Positions 1-8,216 of a stretch of DNA of 64,000 nt are shown here, one piece after another. Within the stretch, counting starts at the first letter, position 1. Every line of letters begins with the position of its first letter. Origin of the DNA: Pelagibacterium luteolum (GTDB lineage Bacteria; Pseudomonadota; Alphaproteobacteria; Rhizobiales; Devosiaceae). Made by a program: the position numbers and the translations under genes. The notes under the pieces are model-generated. The model saw only the letters and a list, made by a program, of their open reading frames with translations. It had not been told where the DNA came from and did no database searches. The DNA lies in NCBI RefSeq assembly GCF_900100665.1, contig NZ_FNCS01000001.1, positions 479,119-543,118 of the forward strand, in the 5' to 3' direction.

Positions 1-124
1 TATAGTCCGGATGGGCCAGATACGCCCTGGCGAGCTCGGGCTGAATGGGATTGTCGAAGACACTGGTGTCGGCGGAGCACAAAAGGTCGAAGTCGGAGGA
101 ATCGAGCAGCTTGACGGTGACCAT
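1..124 (-). CDS. GNAT-family N-acetyltransferase, N-terminal fragment (cut by window edge)
   Basis: An open minus-strand frame starts with ATG at 124 and runs off the left edge, so only about 41 residues are visible. They begin MVTVKLLDSSDFDLL and include a VFDNPIQPELARAYLAHPDY stretch. That stretch resembles the N-terminus of small GNAT acetyltransferases, which carry an F-D-x-P motif followed by a helix. The acetyl-CoA-binding motif lies outside the window, so the family call rests on this N-terminal similarity only. The gene starts 8 bases after the rlmN stop on the same strand, so it may be co-transcribed with rlmN. Confidence 0.55.
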   Translation of the reverse strand, partial: MVTVKLLDSSDFDLLCSADTSVFDNPIQPELARAYLAHPDY

Positions 125-132
125 GGCCCCTC

Positions 133-1332
133 TCAGAGCATGAACGCTTCGCGGTCCTTCTTTTTCAGCCGTTCGGTTTCCGATTTCAATTGCCCGCACG
201 CGGCAAAGATATCGCGCCCGCGCGGCGTTCTGACCGGGGACGCATAACCGGCCCGATTGACGATATCGGCAAACGCCTCGATCCGATCCCAGTCCGAACA
301 GACATAGTTCGACCCCGGCCATGGATTGAACGGGATCAGATTGATCTTGGCCGGAATATGCTTGAGCAGCCGCACCAATTCGCGCGCATCGGCGTCGGAA
401 TCGTTGATGTCCTTGAGCATAACATATTCAAATGTAATGCGTTTTGCGTTCGACACGCCCGGATAGGTCCGGCACGCCTCAAGCAATTGCTCCAGCGGCC
501 ATTTCTTGTTGATCGGCACCAGGACGTCGCGCAGATCGTCGCGAACGGCATGCAGCGAAATCGCCAGCATCACCCCAATTTCCGACCCCGTCGGCTCGAT
601 CTGCGGCACGACACCCGACGTCGAAAGCGTGATGCGGCGCTTCGACAGCGACAACCCCTCGCCGTCCGAGGCGATCAGCAAAGCCTGCTTGACGGCCTCG
701 TAATTATAGAGCGGTTCGCCCATCCCCATCATGACGATATTGGTGATCGCCCGGCTATCGCCATGCGGCACCAGACCATCGGTAGGCCGCACCCCGCCCG
801 GGAAATCCCCAAGACGCTCGCGTGCCATCATCACCTGGCCCAGGATTTCCCCAGCCGTCAGATTACGCACCAGCTTTTGCGTTCCCGTATGGCAGAACGA
901 ACACGTGAGCGTACACCCGACCTGCGAGGACACGCACAGCGTTCCACGATCCGATTCAGGGATATAGACGGTTTCGACCTCGACAGGCGGCATGTTGGGA
1001 TGGGCGGGATCGCGAAACCGGAACAGCCATTTGCGCGTCCCGTCGATCGACACCTGTTCGGAAACGATCTCCGGCCGCCCGATCGTGAACGCCTGCGCCA
1101 GATCGGCGCGCAGCCCCTTGGCGATATTGCTCATATCGCCAAAATCGGTAGCTCCGTTCACATACATCCAGTTCCAAAGCTGGCTGGCGCGCATACGGCT
1201 GTCGCGCTCTGAAAGCCCGATGGCACCAAGCTGCGCTGCAATGTCTTTTTTGGACAGCCCCAACAGATCAACCGGTCCGGTTCGTTCCGGACGCGGCACA
1301 GAGCCATGATCGATATTGAGCGCCAAACTCAT
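133..1332 (-). CDS. rlmN: 23S rRNA (A2503-C2)/tRNA (A37-C2) dual-specificity methyltransferase RlmN
   Basis: Radical-SAM methyltransferase that methylates C2 of A2503 in 23S rRNA and A37 in some tRNAs, in the cytoplasm. Numbering from a TTG at 1347 (404 aa), the CxxxCxxC iron-sulfur cluster motif is C145, C149, C152. The two cysteines that form and resolve the methyl-enzyme intermediate are C138 (in LCVSSQVGC) and C384 (in FAACGQL). An N-terminal accessory domain precedes the barrel. I prefer the ATG at 1332 (399 aa, starting [10 protein letters not shown]): a GGA-type ribosome site lies about 9-12 bases upstream, whereas the upstream TTG has none. All key residues are present. The GNAT fragment lies directly downstream. 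Confidence 0.95.
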   Translation of the reverse strand: MSLALNIDHGSVPRPERTGPVDLLGLSKKDIAAQLGAIGLSERDSRMRASQLWNWMYVNGATDFGDMSNIAKGLRADLAQAFTIGRPEIVSEQVSIDGTRKWLFRFRDPAHPNMPPVEVETVYIPESDRGTLCVSSQVGCTLTCSFCHTGTQKLVRNLTAGEILGQVMMARERLGDFPGGVRPTDGLVPHGDSRAITNIVMMGMGEPLYNYEAVKQALLIASDGEGLSLSKRRITLSTSGVVPQIEPTGSEIGVMLAISLHAVRDDLRDVLVPINKKWPLEQLLEACRTYPGVSNAKRITFEYVMLKDINDSDADARELVRLLKHIPAKINLIPFNPWPGSNYVCSDWDRIEAFADIVNRAGYASPVRTPRGRDIFAACGQLKSETERLKKKDREAFML

Positions 1333-1453
1333 GGGCGTACGTTCCAAATAATGTGTGAGGCGAATATGGATCGGGGCGCCGCCAATTCAAGCGCGCCAAG
1401 GATCCGGGCTCGCCTTTAGCACACCGGGCCGGTCAGCGCAAAGCGAAGGCTTG

Positions 1454-1966
1454 CTAACAGGCCCCATCGATAGCATTGGTCGCAGCGGTCGCGCCGGAAA
1501 GTGAAAAGGTCTGCCGCACGGTTGAACCATCCGCCTGTGTTCCTTCCACAACCATTGTCGATCCCCCACGAATGGCCTGGATCGCGCTGGTGGTCTCTCC
1601 GGTGTCTGCAAGCCATGCCGCGTCGTCCTGGGTATAGAGTTCGAAACTCTGGCTGCCTACGATGAGCGATGCAGTGGCTTCGCTGTCCAAGCCATACCCC
1701 GTCACGATATTGATCTCTGACCGCACGCCCTGGTCTGGTCTGTGGGTAATGTAGAAATACCCTTCGCTCGTCCCCGCCTCCGGTTCGGTCGCCGTGGGTC
1801 GGGACAACACGAAACAGATCTGACCGGCACTTTCGGTCGTCGCATAGGCTGTCCAGGCGTTGTGCTCGCTCAGAACGCGCACCGATTGCGCCATGGCCGG
1901 CAGCGTGGTCGCAGCAAGCACCGTTGCGGCCAAAACGATGGAGAGACGGCGATGAAGTCCAGTCAT
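1454..1966 (-). CDS. invasion-associated locus B (IalB)-family secreted protein, copy 1
   Basis: A 170-aa protein with a clear signal peptide (about residues 1-26, ending LPAMAQ), so it is predicted to be periplasmic. The mature part has the IalB-family pattern: a W-T-A start (HNAWTAYATT), a G-Q-I-C-F-V-L-S segment, and a C-terminal cysteine (AIDGAC) that could pair with the internal one. IalB proteins were named in Bartonella, but related proteins are common in free-living alphaproteobacteria, so the name does not imply virulence. The ATG at 1966 has AAGGA about 10-14 bases upstream. A longer in-frame extension to 2092 runs through the terminator of the preceding gene and is rejected. A paralogue lies directly upstream. 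Confidence 0.8.
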   Translation of the reverse strand: MTGLHRRLSIVLAATVLAATTLPAMAQSVRVLSEHNAWTAYATTESAGQICFVLSRPTATEPEAGTSEGYFYITHRPDQGVRSEINIVTGYGLDSEATASLIVGSQSFELYTQDDAAWLADTGETTSAIQAIRGGSTMVVEGTQADGSTVRQTFSLSGATAATNAIDGAC

Positions 1967-2004
1967 GACGGCGAGGTCCTTCAGGTCTTTTTTGAGAGAA
2001 CGCG

Positions 2005-2035
2005 AAAAGGCCGGGAACGGCGCCCCGGCCTTTTT
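2005..2035 (-). terminator. rho-independent terminator after the second IalB-family gene
   Basis: A GC-rich hairpin with arms AAGGCCGGG and CCCGGCCTT around a short GCGCCGTT-type loop, flanked by a T-run on both strands. It sits 38 bases after the stop of the gene ending at 2073 and separates the two IalB paralogues into different transcripts. Confidence 0.8.
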
Positions 2036-2072
2036 GCCCAATTGAGAAGCTGAACGCAACAGGCGCAAACCG

Positions 2073-2600
2073 CTATTGCGGGCATTCCTCATTGGCTTTG
2101 TTCAGTGCCGCGGTGATCCCGCGCAGCGAGTATGTGTCGACCGTATTGGTCCCACGCTGCGAAGTGGCACGCACCACCATGGCAGCACCCGCACGCATGG
2201 CGGTAACGAAACCCGGTTCATCCTCGATCGAGGCGAGCCAGGCAGCGTTGCCCTGCGCAACCATCGGGTATGAACGTCCATCGACGGATGTTGAAGCATT
2301 GGCGTTGGTTTCGTGGATGGGATAGCCCACGATCGTCGCGACCTCGTTGCGATTGGTCGCCCGGATGGTCACGATGAAATGTATGTCGCCTCGACTGACC
2401 CCGGATGGCTCCATCGTCTGCGGCGTGGACGACACATAACAGATCTTGCCCGTCGAATCCTGATCGCTCCATGCGGTCCAGAAATCGAATGTCCCAAGAT
2501 TGGTGGCAGCGAAAGCTGCCGGGCCGGTCGCAAATACGGCTACGCAGGCCACGCCTGCGGTCACAATGCGGCGAATATGGCTGCGAAATGCTGACGGCAT
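2073..2600 (-). CDS. IalB-family secreted protein, copy 2
   Basis: A 175-aa secreted protein, related to the downstream copy at 1454-1966. It has a signal peptide (about residues 1-31, ending PAAFA), then NLGTFDFWTAWSD, a G-K-I-C-Y-V-S-S segment and a C-terminal E-E-C-P-Q. The spacing of the two cysteines matches the other copy, suggesting a conserved disulfide. The ATG at 2600 has a good purine-rich ribosome site (AAGGGAAGGG) just upstream; a TTG two codons earlier is possible. The two copies differ greatly in sequence, so the duplication is old. The function is not known from sequence. Confidence 0.8.
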   Translation of the reverse strand: MPSAFRSHIRRIVTAGVACVAVFATGPAAFAATNLGTFDFWTAWSDQDSTGKICYVSSTPQTMEPSGVSRGDIHFIVTIRATNRNEVATIVGYPIHETNANASTSVDGRSYPMVAQGNAAWLASIEDEPGFVTAMRAGAAMVVRATSQRGTNTVDTYSLRGITAALNKANEECPQ

Positions 2601-2848
2601 CGCCAAACCCTTCCCTTACTCTAGATTACGCTATTCACTCGGACCGATTTTGCATTGGTATGGTTACCAGAGAGCAAATGCCGACCCCAAATATCGCCAG
2701 GAAGTGCGAACCTAGTGACGAATTTGGCCGGAATTTGGCCCGCATGCCTTTGCAGACCGGCCCGGCTGTTGTGCCGCATGCGCGCTGAATGCTGGCTGAA
2801 TGGCACATCGGGCGTACCGTAAATTTATCACGATTCCGTGACGCGCTT

Positions 2849-3388
2849 TCATGCTGCCAGGGGGTAATCCTGTTCGATGATATAGGGTCCGCCCCCCACG
2901 CTCTCCCGGCTGGAGAGCAGCACGAAGCGATCGACAGTAAACGACATGGCCATGAACTGCCCCGACTGCGCGATATGGCGTGCGAGATCGAGGGCGGCGG
3001 TATCGCGCAATCGCGCCAAAGTGACATGGGGTACGAACTTTCGCCCGTCCGCCGGCACCCCGACGCGTTGCAGCAAGCGTTCCTGGCCTGCCTGCAGCCG
3101 CGCCAAAGGCTCTGATGGCTCGATCCCGGCATAAAGCGCCCGCGGCTTGTTCGACCCGAAAACCCCGAGATGGGAAAGCGTTATGGGAAAGGGATCGATC
3201 ACGGGACCATGATCGAGGGCGTCGAGGATTTCGTCAGCGGTGTGATGATCCACATCGCCGATAAACCTGAGCGTGATGTGATAATTTTCGGGAGAAATCC
3301 AGCGCGCACCATGCAGCCCACCGCGCTTGAGCGACAAGGCAAAGCCAATGTCGGGGGGAAGCTGGAGACCCGTAAACAATCGGGGCAT
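2849..3388 (-). CDS. thpR: RNA 2',3'-cyclic phosphodiesterase (2H/LigT family)
   Basis: A 2H-phosphoesterase of 179 aa. From the ATG at 3388 (MPRLFTGLQL) the two catalytic H-x-T-L motifs are H37-I-T-L and H121-V-T-L, the hallmark of the LigT/ThpR family. Members hydrolyse 2',3'-cyclic phosphate RNA ends and in vitro can ligate tRNA halves. The start at 3388 has a strong AAGGAGG about 7-10 bases upstream; an in-frame extension to 3439 lacks one. The gene stands alone, with about 240 bases on either side in which I see no other gene. Confidence 0.9.
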   Translation of the reverse strand: MPRLFTGLQLPPDIGFALSLKRGGLHGARWISPENYHITLRFIGDVDHHTADEILDALDHGPVIDPFPITLSHLGVFGSNKPRALYAGIEPSEPLARLQAGQERLLQRVGVPADGRKFVPHVTLARLRDTAALDLARHIAQSGQFMAMSFTVDRFVLLSSRESVGGGPYIIEQDYPLAA

Positions 3389-3631
3389 GATCGCCTCCTT
3401 GCTGCCGGCAGGGCCGCGATGGTCGGCCCGACGAATCAAAGCCTATCATATCGATGCGCCGATTGGCGCCGAAACAGAGGCGCCCGCCGCTTCAAACGGT
3501 CGCGAGAACATCGGTTTCGCTTGTAATTTCAAAGTGCCAACGCCATATTGATCGCGAACCGGCGATTGATGCGGCACCACATGCCAAGGCGTCGTCCGGA
3601 CCGCCACTTTAAACCGAGGATGGAACACGAC

Positions 3632-4357
3632 ATGGCACAATACGACCGTCAGACCGTCTCAGGGCGCGTAGGCACGGCCGCCGCCATCGACGAGGGTCTG
3701 CGCAGCCATATGCTGCGCGTTTACAACTATATGGGCATCGGCCTCGCCGTGACGGGCCTCGTTGCTTATTTCTTCGCACAGTGGGCAATTTCCAGCCCCG
3801 CCGTCGCGCAAGCCGTTTATGGCAGCCCGCTGGCATGGGTGATCATGCTTTCGCCACTGGCCTTTGTGCTGGTGCTCTCGTTCGGGATCAACAAGCTGTC
3901 CTTCCCGGCAGCACAGGCCACGTTCTGGGCCTTCGCCGCCGTTATGGGGCTTTCGCTGTCCTCGATCTTCCTCGTCTATACGAGCGCATCGATCGCCAAG
4001 GTGTTCTTCATCACCGCAGCGATGTTCGGTTCGATGAGCCTTTACGGGTACACGACCAAGCGCGACCTGACCGGAATGGGCTCCTTCCTGTTCATGGGCC
4101 TGATCGGCATCATCATCGCAATGGTGGTCAACATCTTCCTACAGAGCTCGGCGCTTGAATTCGCCATCTCGGCAATCGGTGTTGTGATCTTTGTCGGCCT
4201 GACCGCCTATGACACCCAGAAGATCAAGGAAGCCTATGCCGAAAACATCGGACGTGAAGGCTTGGGCAAGCTCGCCATCATGGGCGCGCTGACCCTTTAT
4301 CTGGACTTCATCAACCTGTTCATGATGCTGCTGCGCCTGTTCGGCAATCGCGAATAG
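3632..4357 (+). CDS. Bax inhibitor-1 (BI-1)/YccA-family membrane protein
   Basis: An integral membrane protein of 241 aa with about seven hydrophobic segments. It starts with a short charged N-terminus (MAQYDRQTV) and an RSHMLRVYNYM motif leading into the first membrane helix. It ends with the family pattern around A-Y-D-T-Q-K-I-K, followed by G-A-L-T-L-Y-L-D-F-I-N-L-F. BI-1 proteins are calcium-leak or stress-related channels in the inner membrane; the bacterial role is poorly defined, and some family members interact with FtsH. I chose the ATG at 3632 because it gives the usual family length. An ATG at 3620 has GAGG directly against it, and longer extensions to 3548 look non-coding. Confidence 0.9.
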   Translation: MAQYDRQTVSGRVGTAAAIDEGLRSHMLRVYNYMGIGLAVTGLVAYFFAQWAISSPAVAQAVYGSPLAWVIMLSPLAFVLVLSFGINKLSFPAAQATFWAFAAVMGLSLSSIFLVYTSASIAKVFFITAAMFGSMSLYGYTTKRDLTGMGSFLFMGLIGIIIAMVVNIFLQSSALEFAISAIGVVIFVGLTAYDTQKIKEAYAENIGREGLGKLAIMGALTLYLDFINLFMMLLRLFGNRE

Positions 4358-4377
4358 CCCAGCGCATACCGGAACAA

Positions 4378-4414
4378 GAAAGGGCCGCGGAGTTCTCTGC
4401 GGCCCTTTTGTTTT
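4378..4414 (+). terminator. rho-independent terminator after the BI-1 gene
   Basis: Hairpin with arms AAAGGGCCGC and GCGGCCCTTTT around a 10-base loop, starting about 20 bases after the stop at 4357. It also lies just past the 3' end of the converging DUF2794 gene and may serve both strands. Confidence 0.85.
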
Positions 4415-4427
4415 GCGCAAGTTCGGA

Positions 4428-4808
4428 TTATCGGACCACGTAAAGCTGCGGATCGAGGATGCGCAATACCGAAGCCAGATCGTGGCCACGCTTGAGAATA
4501 CGTCCATCCGCACCGATCACCATGTACTGGCCCTGCTTGCGCGCCAGCTTGGGGTTCTTCTCGACCACATACAATGGCCGCTCGGACGTGCGCTGATAGA
4601 TCGAGAACATCGCGCGTTCCCGACCGAAATCGAGCGCATAGTCACGCCATTCGCCGGCAGCGACTTTCTTGCCATACACATTGAGGATGAGCGCGAGCTC
4701 CTTACGGTCGAAGCTGACAAGGGCAACCATGCGGGAATGAGCGCTGGTTCGGGCGGGGGTGAAGGCATGGATACCCGCATCGTCCTTGCCATCGTCGCGA
4801 TCCGTCAA
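4428..4808 (-). CDS. DUF2794-family protein
   Basis: A small soluble protein of unknown function found widely in alphaproteobacteria. The conserved core is VSFDRKELALILNVYG, then A-A-G-E-W-R-D-Y-A, F-S-I-Y-Q-R-T-S-E, P-K-L-A-R-K-Q-G-Q-Y and L-K-R-G-H-D-L. I place the start at TTG 4808 (126 aa, beginning with a T-D-R-D-D-G-K-D-D acidic head). This matches the family length, and GGG-rich sequence precedes it. An ATG at 4730 would give about 100 aa and lose the head. The frame stays open upstream to 4874 with no better start. It faces the BI-1 gene tail to tail. Confidence 0.8.
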   Translation of the reverse strand: MTDRDDGKDDAGIHAFTPARTSAHSRMVALVSFDRKELALILNVYGKKVAAGEWRDYALDFGRERAMFSIYQRTSERPLYVVEKNPKLARKQGQYMVIGADGRILKRGHDLASVLRILDPQLYVVR

Positions 4809-4971
4809 ACCCTGCGACCCTTCAAAAGAAAACCGTCCATGCCCGATGATTGCCCCGTTCGCCGGTGCTGGCAAGGGCCTTTCCTTGGCGTAAAGGCTGC
4901 AAACTTTCCGCCAATTGACCGGATTTGCGACACAATCTGACCCTTGTGGCGCCCCAAACCGGGTCTAGCCT

Positions 4972-5142
4972 TCGATCATTGCCTCCAGTAAGCCGGCCTC
5001 CGAGTTCACCGAGCCCCCAAACCATGAACTCGGCAGGCCGGCACCCTTCCCGGCCTTGCCTCCGGGATATTCCTAGCTCCGATGGAGGTAATCTCCAGAG
5101 TCGCTACGCCCCGATCCGGATGGTTCGGGGCGTTTCTTTTTT
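4972..5142 (+). ncRNA. candidate structured small RNA with own terminator (family not recognised)
   Basis: This gap between two minus-strand genes shows nested plus-strand pairing. An outer stem joins ATTGCCTCC (4978-4986) to GGAGGTAAT (5084-5092). Inside is a long hairpin of 17 pairs with one bulge: GCCGGCCT+CCGAGTTCA (4992-5008) with TGAACTCGG and AGGCCGGC (5025-5042). A short hairpin CCCGG/CCGGG follows (5049-5066). A strong terminator follows at 5106-5142. No start codon follows the GGAGG, so it is not a leader peptide. I do not recognise SRP RNA, tmRNA, RNase P RNA or a convincing 6S layout. The 5' end is approximate. Confidence 0.6.
5106..5142 (+). terminator. rho-independent terminator of the candidate small RNA
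   Basis: A perfect 9-bp stem, ACGCCCCGA (5106-5114) with TCGGGGCGT (5125-5133), runs directly into TTTCTTTTTT. It points along the plus strand, where no protein gene lies upstream for 700 bases. This is the main argument that a separate RNA is transcribed here. Confidence 0.85.
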
Positions 5143-5156
5143 GTCGCGTGCATAGA

Positions 5157-5900
5157 TTAGCGGTCGAAAGCGGACGCCGCGATGATCGCGCCGGGCAGAT
5201 TGCCGTGCTTTTCCTGAATGATGACGGCAGCGCCATCCGAATGCGTACCAAGGACCTCGGCCAACGGAATGGTGAGATTGGCCCCCGATTGCGGGTCCCA
5301 CATGCCGATCGCCTGTCGGCCCGTGACGATATGGGTGTAAGGCAGAACGCGGCCTGAATTTTCACCGCGCTCCACCACCACCTCAGCCAGAGCGCGGTAG
5401 GTTACCAGCCAGACGACCGACGCCTGATGCGTACCATTGGCGGGTGCACTGACAGTAACCGAGTCCGCATCGGCAGCGACAAGTGAAATCTCAAGCGGCG
5501 TCCTCGCTGCCGAGATCGCGTTTTCCGCCTCCCGTGCGTCCGAGCCCACCACCGCATGAGCACCATTGATCACCATTTGCGGCGTGTAGATGCGGTTTTT
5601 GCCCCAGGCCTGCGCATAGCCCTTTTGCAACTCGGTGTTGCCAGGCAGCGCAAAGGTATCCTGCCAGCCGATATAGTCCCAATAATCGATGTGATAGGCG
5701 AGAGCCACGATATCGTCGCGTTCACCGAGTTCGGCCAGAAGCCGATCGGCGTCCGGACAGCGCGAGCACCCCTGGCTGGTGAATAGCTCGACGACCGTAT
5801 CGGCATTGCTGCGAATATCGATTGCGCCAGCAGGCGCAACGACAAACCCGAACATCACCAATGGCGCCAGCCAGGCGGACAATAAACGCGCAAACATCAT
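5157..5900 (-). CDS. DUF1223-family secreted thioredoxin-like protein
   Basis: About 247 aa from the first ATG at 5900 (MMFARLLSAWL). A hydrophobic signal segment ends near APAGA, so the protein should be exported. The DUF1223 signature V-V-E-L-F-T-S-Q-G-C-S-R-C-P-D-A-D follows, with a CxxC pair at C45 and C48. Later motifs are A-Y-H-I-D-Y-W-D-Y-I-G-W and Y-T-P-Q-M-V-I-N-G. The family has a thioredoxin-like fold, and a redox role in the cell envelope is likely but unproven. A TTG at 5942 overlapping the selO stop would add 14 residues, which I reject for lack of a signal-like start. It lies just downstream of selO. Confidence 0.85.
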   Translation of the reverse strand: MMFARLLSAWLAPLVMFGFVVAPAGAIDIRSNADTVVELFTSQGCSRCPDADRLLAELGERDDIVALAYHIDYWDYIGWQDTFALPGNTELQKGYAQAWGKNRIYTPQMVINGAHAVVGSDAREAENAISAARTPLEISLVAADADSVTVSAPANGTHQASVVWLVTYRALAEVVVERGENSGRVLPYTHIVTGRQAIGMWDPQSGANLTIPLAEVLGTHSDGAAVIIQEKHGNLPGAIIAASAFDR

Positions 5901-5938
5901 GGGCGGAAGTTGTACGCGCTGGCGCGGTGACCGACCAG

Positions 5939-7396
5939 TCAATTCGCGGTGAAAATCGCCTCTCGATACGCCGCGCCCATGACATCGATATCCCCAAGGG
6001 CAGCGTCGAGACCTGACCAGTCGTCGTTTTCGGCAATCGGCGCCCAGATGGCTTCCAACTCCTCGATCAGCATCGTCCGCGGATGCGTGCGTTTGAAATA
6101 AGCGTGATCGAGATTCGCCGAGATGGACGGCTCGTACCCATTGAGCGCGGCGCTGAAGTCGGCAAACGCAGCACCGCTGTAGAGGTCGGCCTGTGGGCTG
6201 CCTTTTGCCCGCTCCGCCGACGCCGGACCACCCCGCCAGTCGAAGAATACCTGCTCATAAAGAGGTTTTTCTGCCTGCATGAAGCCGAAGAATGCCGCGA
6301 GCAACGCGCCATCGGCCTCCGCTCCCCGGGATATGAGCCCGAGCCGCGAGACGATCGATCCGGCAAGCGCTGCCTGAAACGCAGGCCAAAACCTGTTGAG
6401 TTCAGGTTCCAGCGCCGAAACAGTCGAGAGCGGGACAAGGCATTCCGCAAGCCGCGTCAAATTCCACGCCATGGTGTCGGGCTGGCGGCCGAAGGCATAA
6501 AGGCCATTTTCGTCAAAATAGGCTGCAGTAAATTGCGGATCATACCGTGGCAGGAACCGCCACGGTCCATAGTCGAAACTCTCGCCGGTGATGTTGGTGT
6601 TGTCGGTATTGAGCACGCCGTGCACGAAACCCGCAGCGATCCATTGCGCGGTAACGCGCGCGACATTTGTCGCCACCGCACCCAAAAAGGCCGGCACCCG
6701 CTCGGCCCGCGGAAGGTCAGCCAATTGCGGATAGTAATGGGCGATACAATGGTCGACCAACCGCGCCATGTTGGCGTGGTCGTCCAGCATATCGAGACGC
6801 TGAAACGTTCCGATCCGGATATGGGAATGCGACAGACGAACAAGCACCGAGGAGCGAGTTGGAGACGGCTCGTCGCCACGAAATAGCGCCTCACCCGTTT
6901 CGATGAGCGAAAAGCTTTTCGAGGTTTCGACGCCCAAAGCCTCAAGCATGCTGGTCGCCAGAACCTCGCGCACCCCGCCCTTGAGCGTCAGGCGCCCATC
7001 GCCGCCCCGGGACCATGGCGTGGTTCCCGATCCTTTCGTCCCGAAATCGCGCAAGGTGCCATCGATATGGTCGAAGCCCTGGGCAAAGAGAAATCCACGT
7101 CCATCGCCGATGTCGGGATTATAGGATCGAAACTGATGACCGTGATATCGCAGAGCCAGTGGCTTTTGGAAACTGTCCGGCAAGGGGGCAAACCGGCCAA
7201 AATGATTGATCCACTCCTCGTCCGAAAGTGTCTCCAGCCCCATGCGCTCCGCCCAGGGCTGATTGCGATAGCGTAGAATGGTTTTTGGGAAATCCGCTGC
7301 AGTGACGGGATCGAAAAAATCAGGGCCAAGATTGGCATGTGCAGTGCTGCCGGAAAACTTTTGGGGCAAAACAATATCCTTTGAGCACGACGCCAT
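5939..7396 (-). CDS. selO: protein adenylyltransferase SelO (YdiU/UPF0061 family)
   Basis: Pseudokinase-fold enzyme that transfers AMP to protein hydroxyl groups, linked to redox stress responses. 485 aa, the usual bacterial length. Family blocks visible in order are ALRYHGHQF, the glycine-rich GTKGSGTTPWSRGGDGRLTLKGG split around the nucleotide loop, the R-D/E-V-L-A-T-S-M-L-E-A-L helix, and the catalytic/metal block F-V-H-G-V-L-N-T-D-N-T-N followed by F-D-Y-G-P-W. I see no selenocysteine context and no C-terminal cysteine. The ATG at 7396 is the first in frame. The DUF1223 gene follows within 40 bases and may share its transcript. Confidence 0.93.
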   Translation of the reverse strand: MASCSKDIVLPQKFSGSTAHANLGPDFFDPVTAADFPKTILRYRNQPWAERMGLETLSDEEWINHFGRFAPLPDSFQKPLALRYHGHQFRSYNPDIGDGRGFLFAQGFDHIDGTLRDFGTKGSGTTPWSRGGDGRLTLKGGVREVLATSMLEALGVETSKSFSLIETGEALFRGDEPSPTRSSVLVRLSHSHIRIGTFQRLDMLDDHANMARLVDHCIAHYYPQLADLPRAERVPAFLGAVATNVARVTAQWIAAGFVHGVLNTDNTNITGESFDYGPWRFLPRYDPQFTAAYFDENGLYAFGRQPDTMAWNLTRLAECLVPLSTVSALEPELNRFWPAFQAALAGSIVSRLGLISRGAEADGALLAAFFGFMQAEKPLYEQVFFDWRGGPASAERAKGSPQADLYSGAAFADFSAALNGYEPSISANLDHAYFKRTHPRTMLIEELEAIWAPIAENDDWSGLDAALGDIDVMGAAYREAIFTAN

Positions 7397-7420
7397 TTTG
7401 GCGAACAGTTGGCCTCAGGA

Positions 7421-8206
7421 CTATATCGCCTCGAAATGATCGTAAACCGCGCGGGTGATGTCTTCGAGCGCACCGCGATCGAGAAAGCCGGTGATGGCAT
7501 AGGCCAGTGGGCCGTCGATCCATCGGAAGGTATTGACCCCATCGCCCTCGGAAAACTGGAACGCCGTATCGCGCGCGCCGGCATTGCGCGCGAGAAGAAG
7601 AGTGGCGCGATCGCCCTGCCCATTCTCATACATCAGCATCGCGCCCGGCCGGCCATTGATGGGCAGCAGGCGCCCACCCACGAGCCCAAAACCCAGCTCG
7701 GCGAGACTGGGCGCTGTGAAAGGACGGTCGATGCGATTGCCCAGCCAATTAGTGAGGTGCTCTTGCTCATCGGCGCCGACTTCGACGGGGTGACGCACCT
7801 CTCCCACATAGGTCAAGAACACCTCCCGCGCTGCAGCATCGAGCCAGAGCGCGTCTAAGTCACGAACGGCGGAGGGTGTTTCGATAAGCGATCGACCAAG
7901 ATATCCGGCACCGCCACCAAGACTGAACGCAACGACAACCGCGGCAACCATCGCTGTCCATTTGAAGCGTCTGCCCTCGGTGCGTTGAGGTTCAGCGACG
8001 GGGATCTCATCTGCAGCGCCAAAACTGTACGCCCCAAGGACCGCGCGCAGATCAGTTTCGCGGTGACGCCAGCGTTCAATCTCTCCTGCCACATCGGGAT
8101 TTCCCGCGAGATGACGTTCGACGTCGGCCACACGGTCCTGATCGAGCGCGCCATCGAGAAATGCGTGCAGATCGTCTTCGGAGATCGGGGCAGAAGGTTT
8201 TGTCAT
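7421..8206 (-). CDS. membrane-anchored anti-sigma factor
   Basis: A 261-aa partner of the ECF sigma factor that starts just upstream; 10 bases separate them. The cytoplasmic N-terminus (about 1-80) has the anti-sigma opening E-D-D-L-H-A-F-L-D-G-A-L and E-R-H-L-A-G-N-P-D-V-A. The HxxxCxxC zinc motif of ZAS domains is absent: the cysteine positions are G/N and V/A. One membrane helix spans about residues 83-104, then a periplasmic domain of about 155 residues. It most likely holds the sigma factor inactive until an envelope signal releases it. This is inferred from family and context, as no cleavage site is evident. Confidence 0.85.
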   Translation of the reverse strand: MTKPSAPISEDDLHAFLDGALDQDRVADVERHLAGNPDVAGEIERWRHRETDLRAVLGAYSFGAADEIPVAEPQRTEGRRFKWTAMVAAVVVAFSLGGGAGYLGRSLIETPSAVRDLDALWLDAAAREVFLTYVGEVRHPVEVGADEQEHLTNWLGNRIDRPFTAPSLAELGFGLVGGRLLPINGRPGAMLMYENGQGDRATLLLARNAGARDTAFQFSEGDGVNTFRWIDGPLAYAITGFLDRGALEDITRAVYDHFEAI

Positions 8207-8216
8207 TGCTAAGCCG

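Noticed and set aside
190-1212. A 340-codon plus-strand frame opposite rlmN
   Set aside because: It is antisense to rlmN, arginine/histidine-rich and lacks any family pattern.
4915-4970. Promoter for the candidate small RNA
   Set aside because: TTGACC at 4915 has no suitable -10, and TTGTGG/CTAGCC are only 15 bases apart. I could not settle on one.
4972-5142. 6S RNA, SRP RNA or a riboswitch as identity for the structured RNA
   Set aside because: The SRP GGAAG tetraloop region is missing, the nested hairpins do not fit a single 6S rod with a central bubble, and no plus-strand gene lies downstream for a riboswitch to control.
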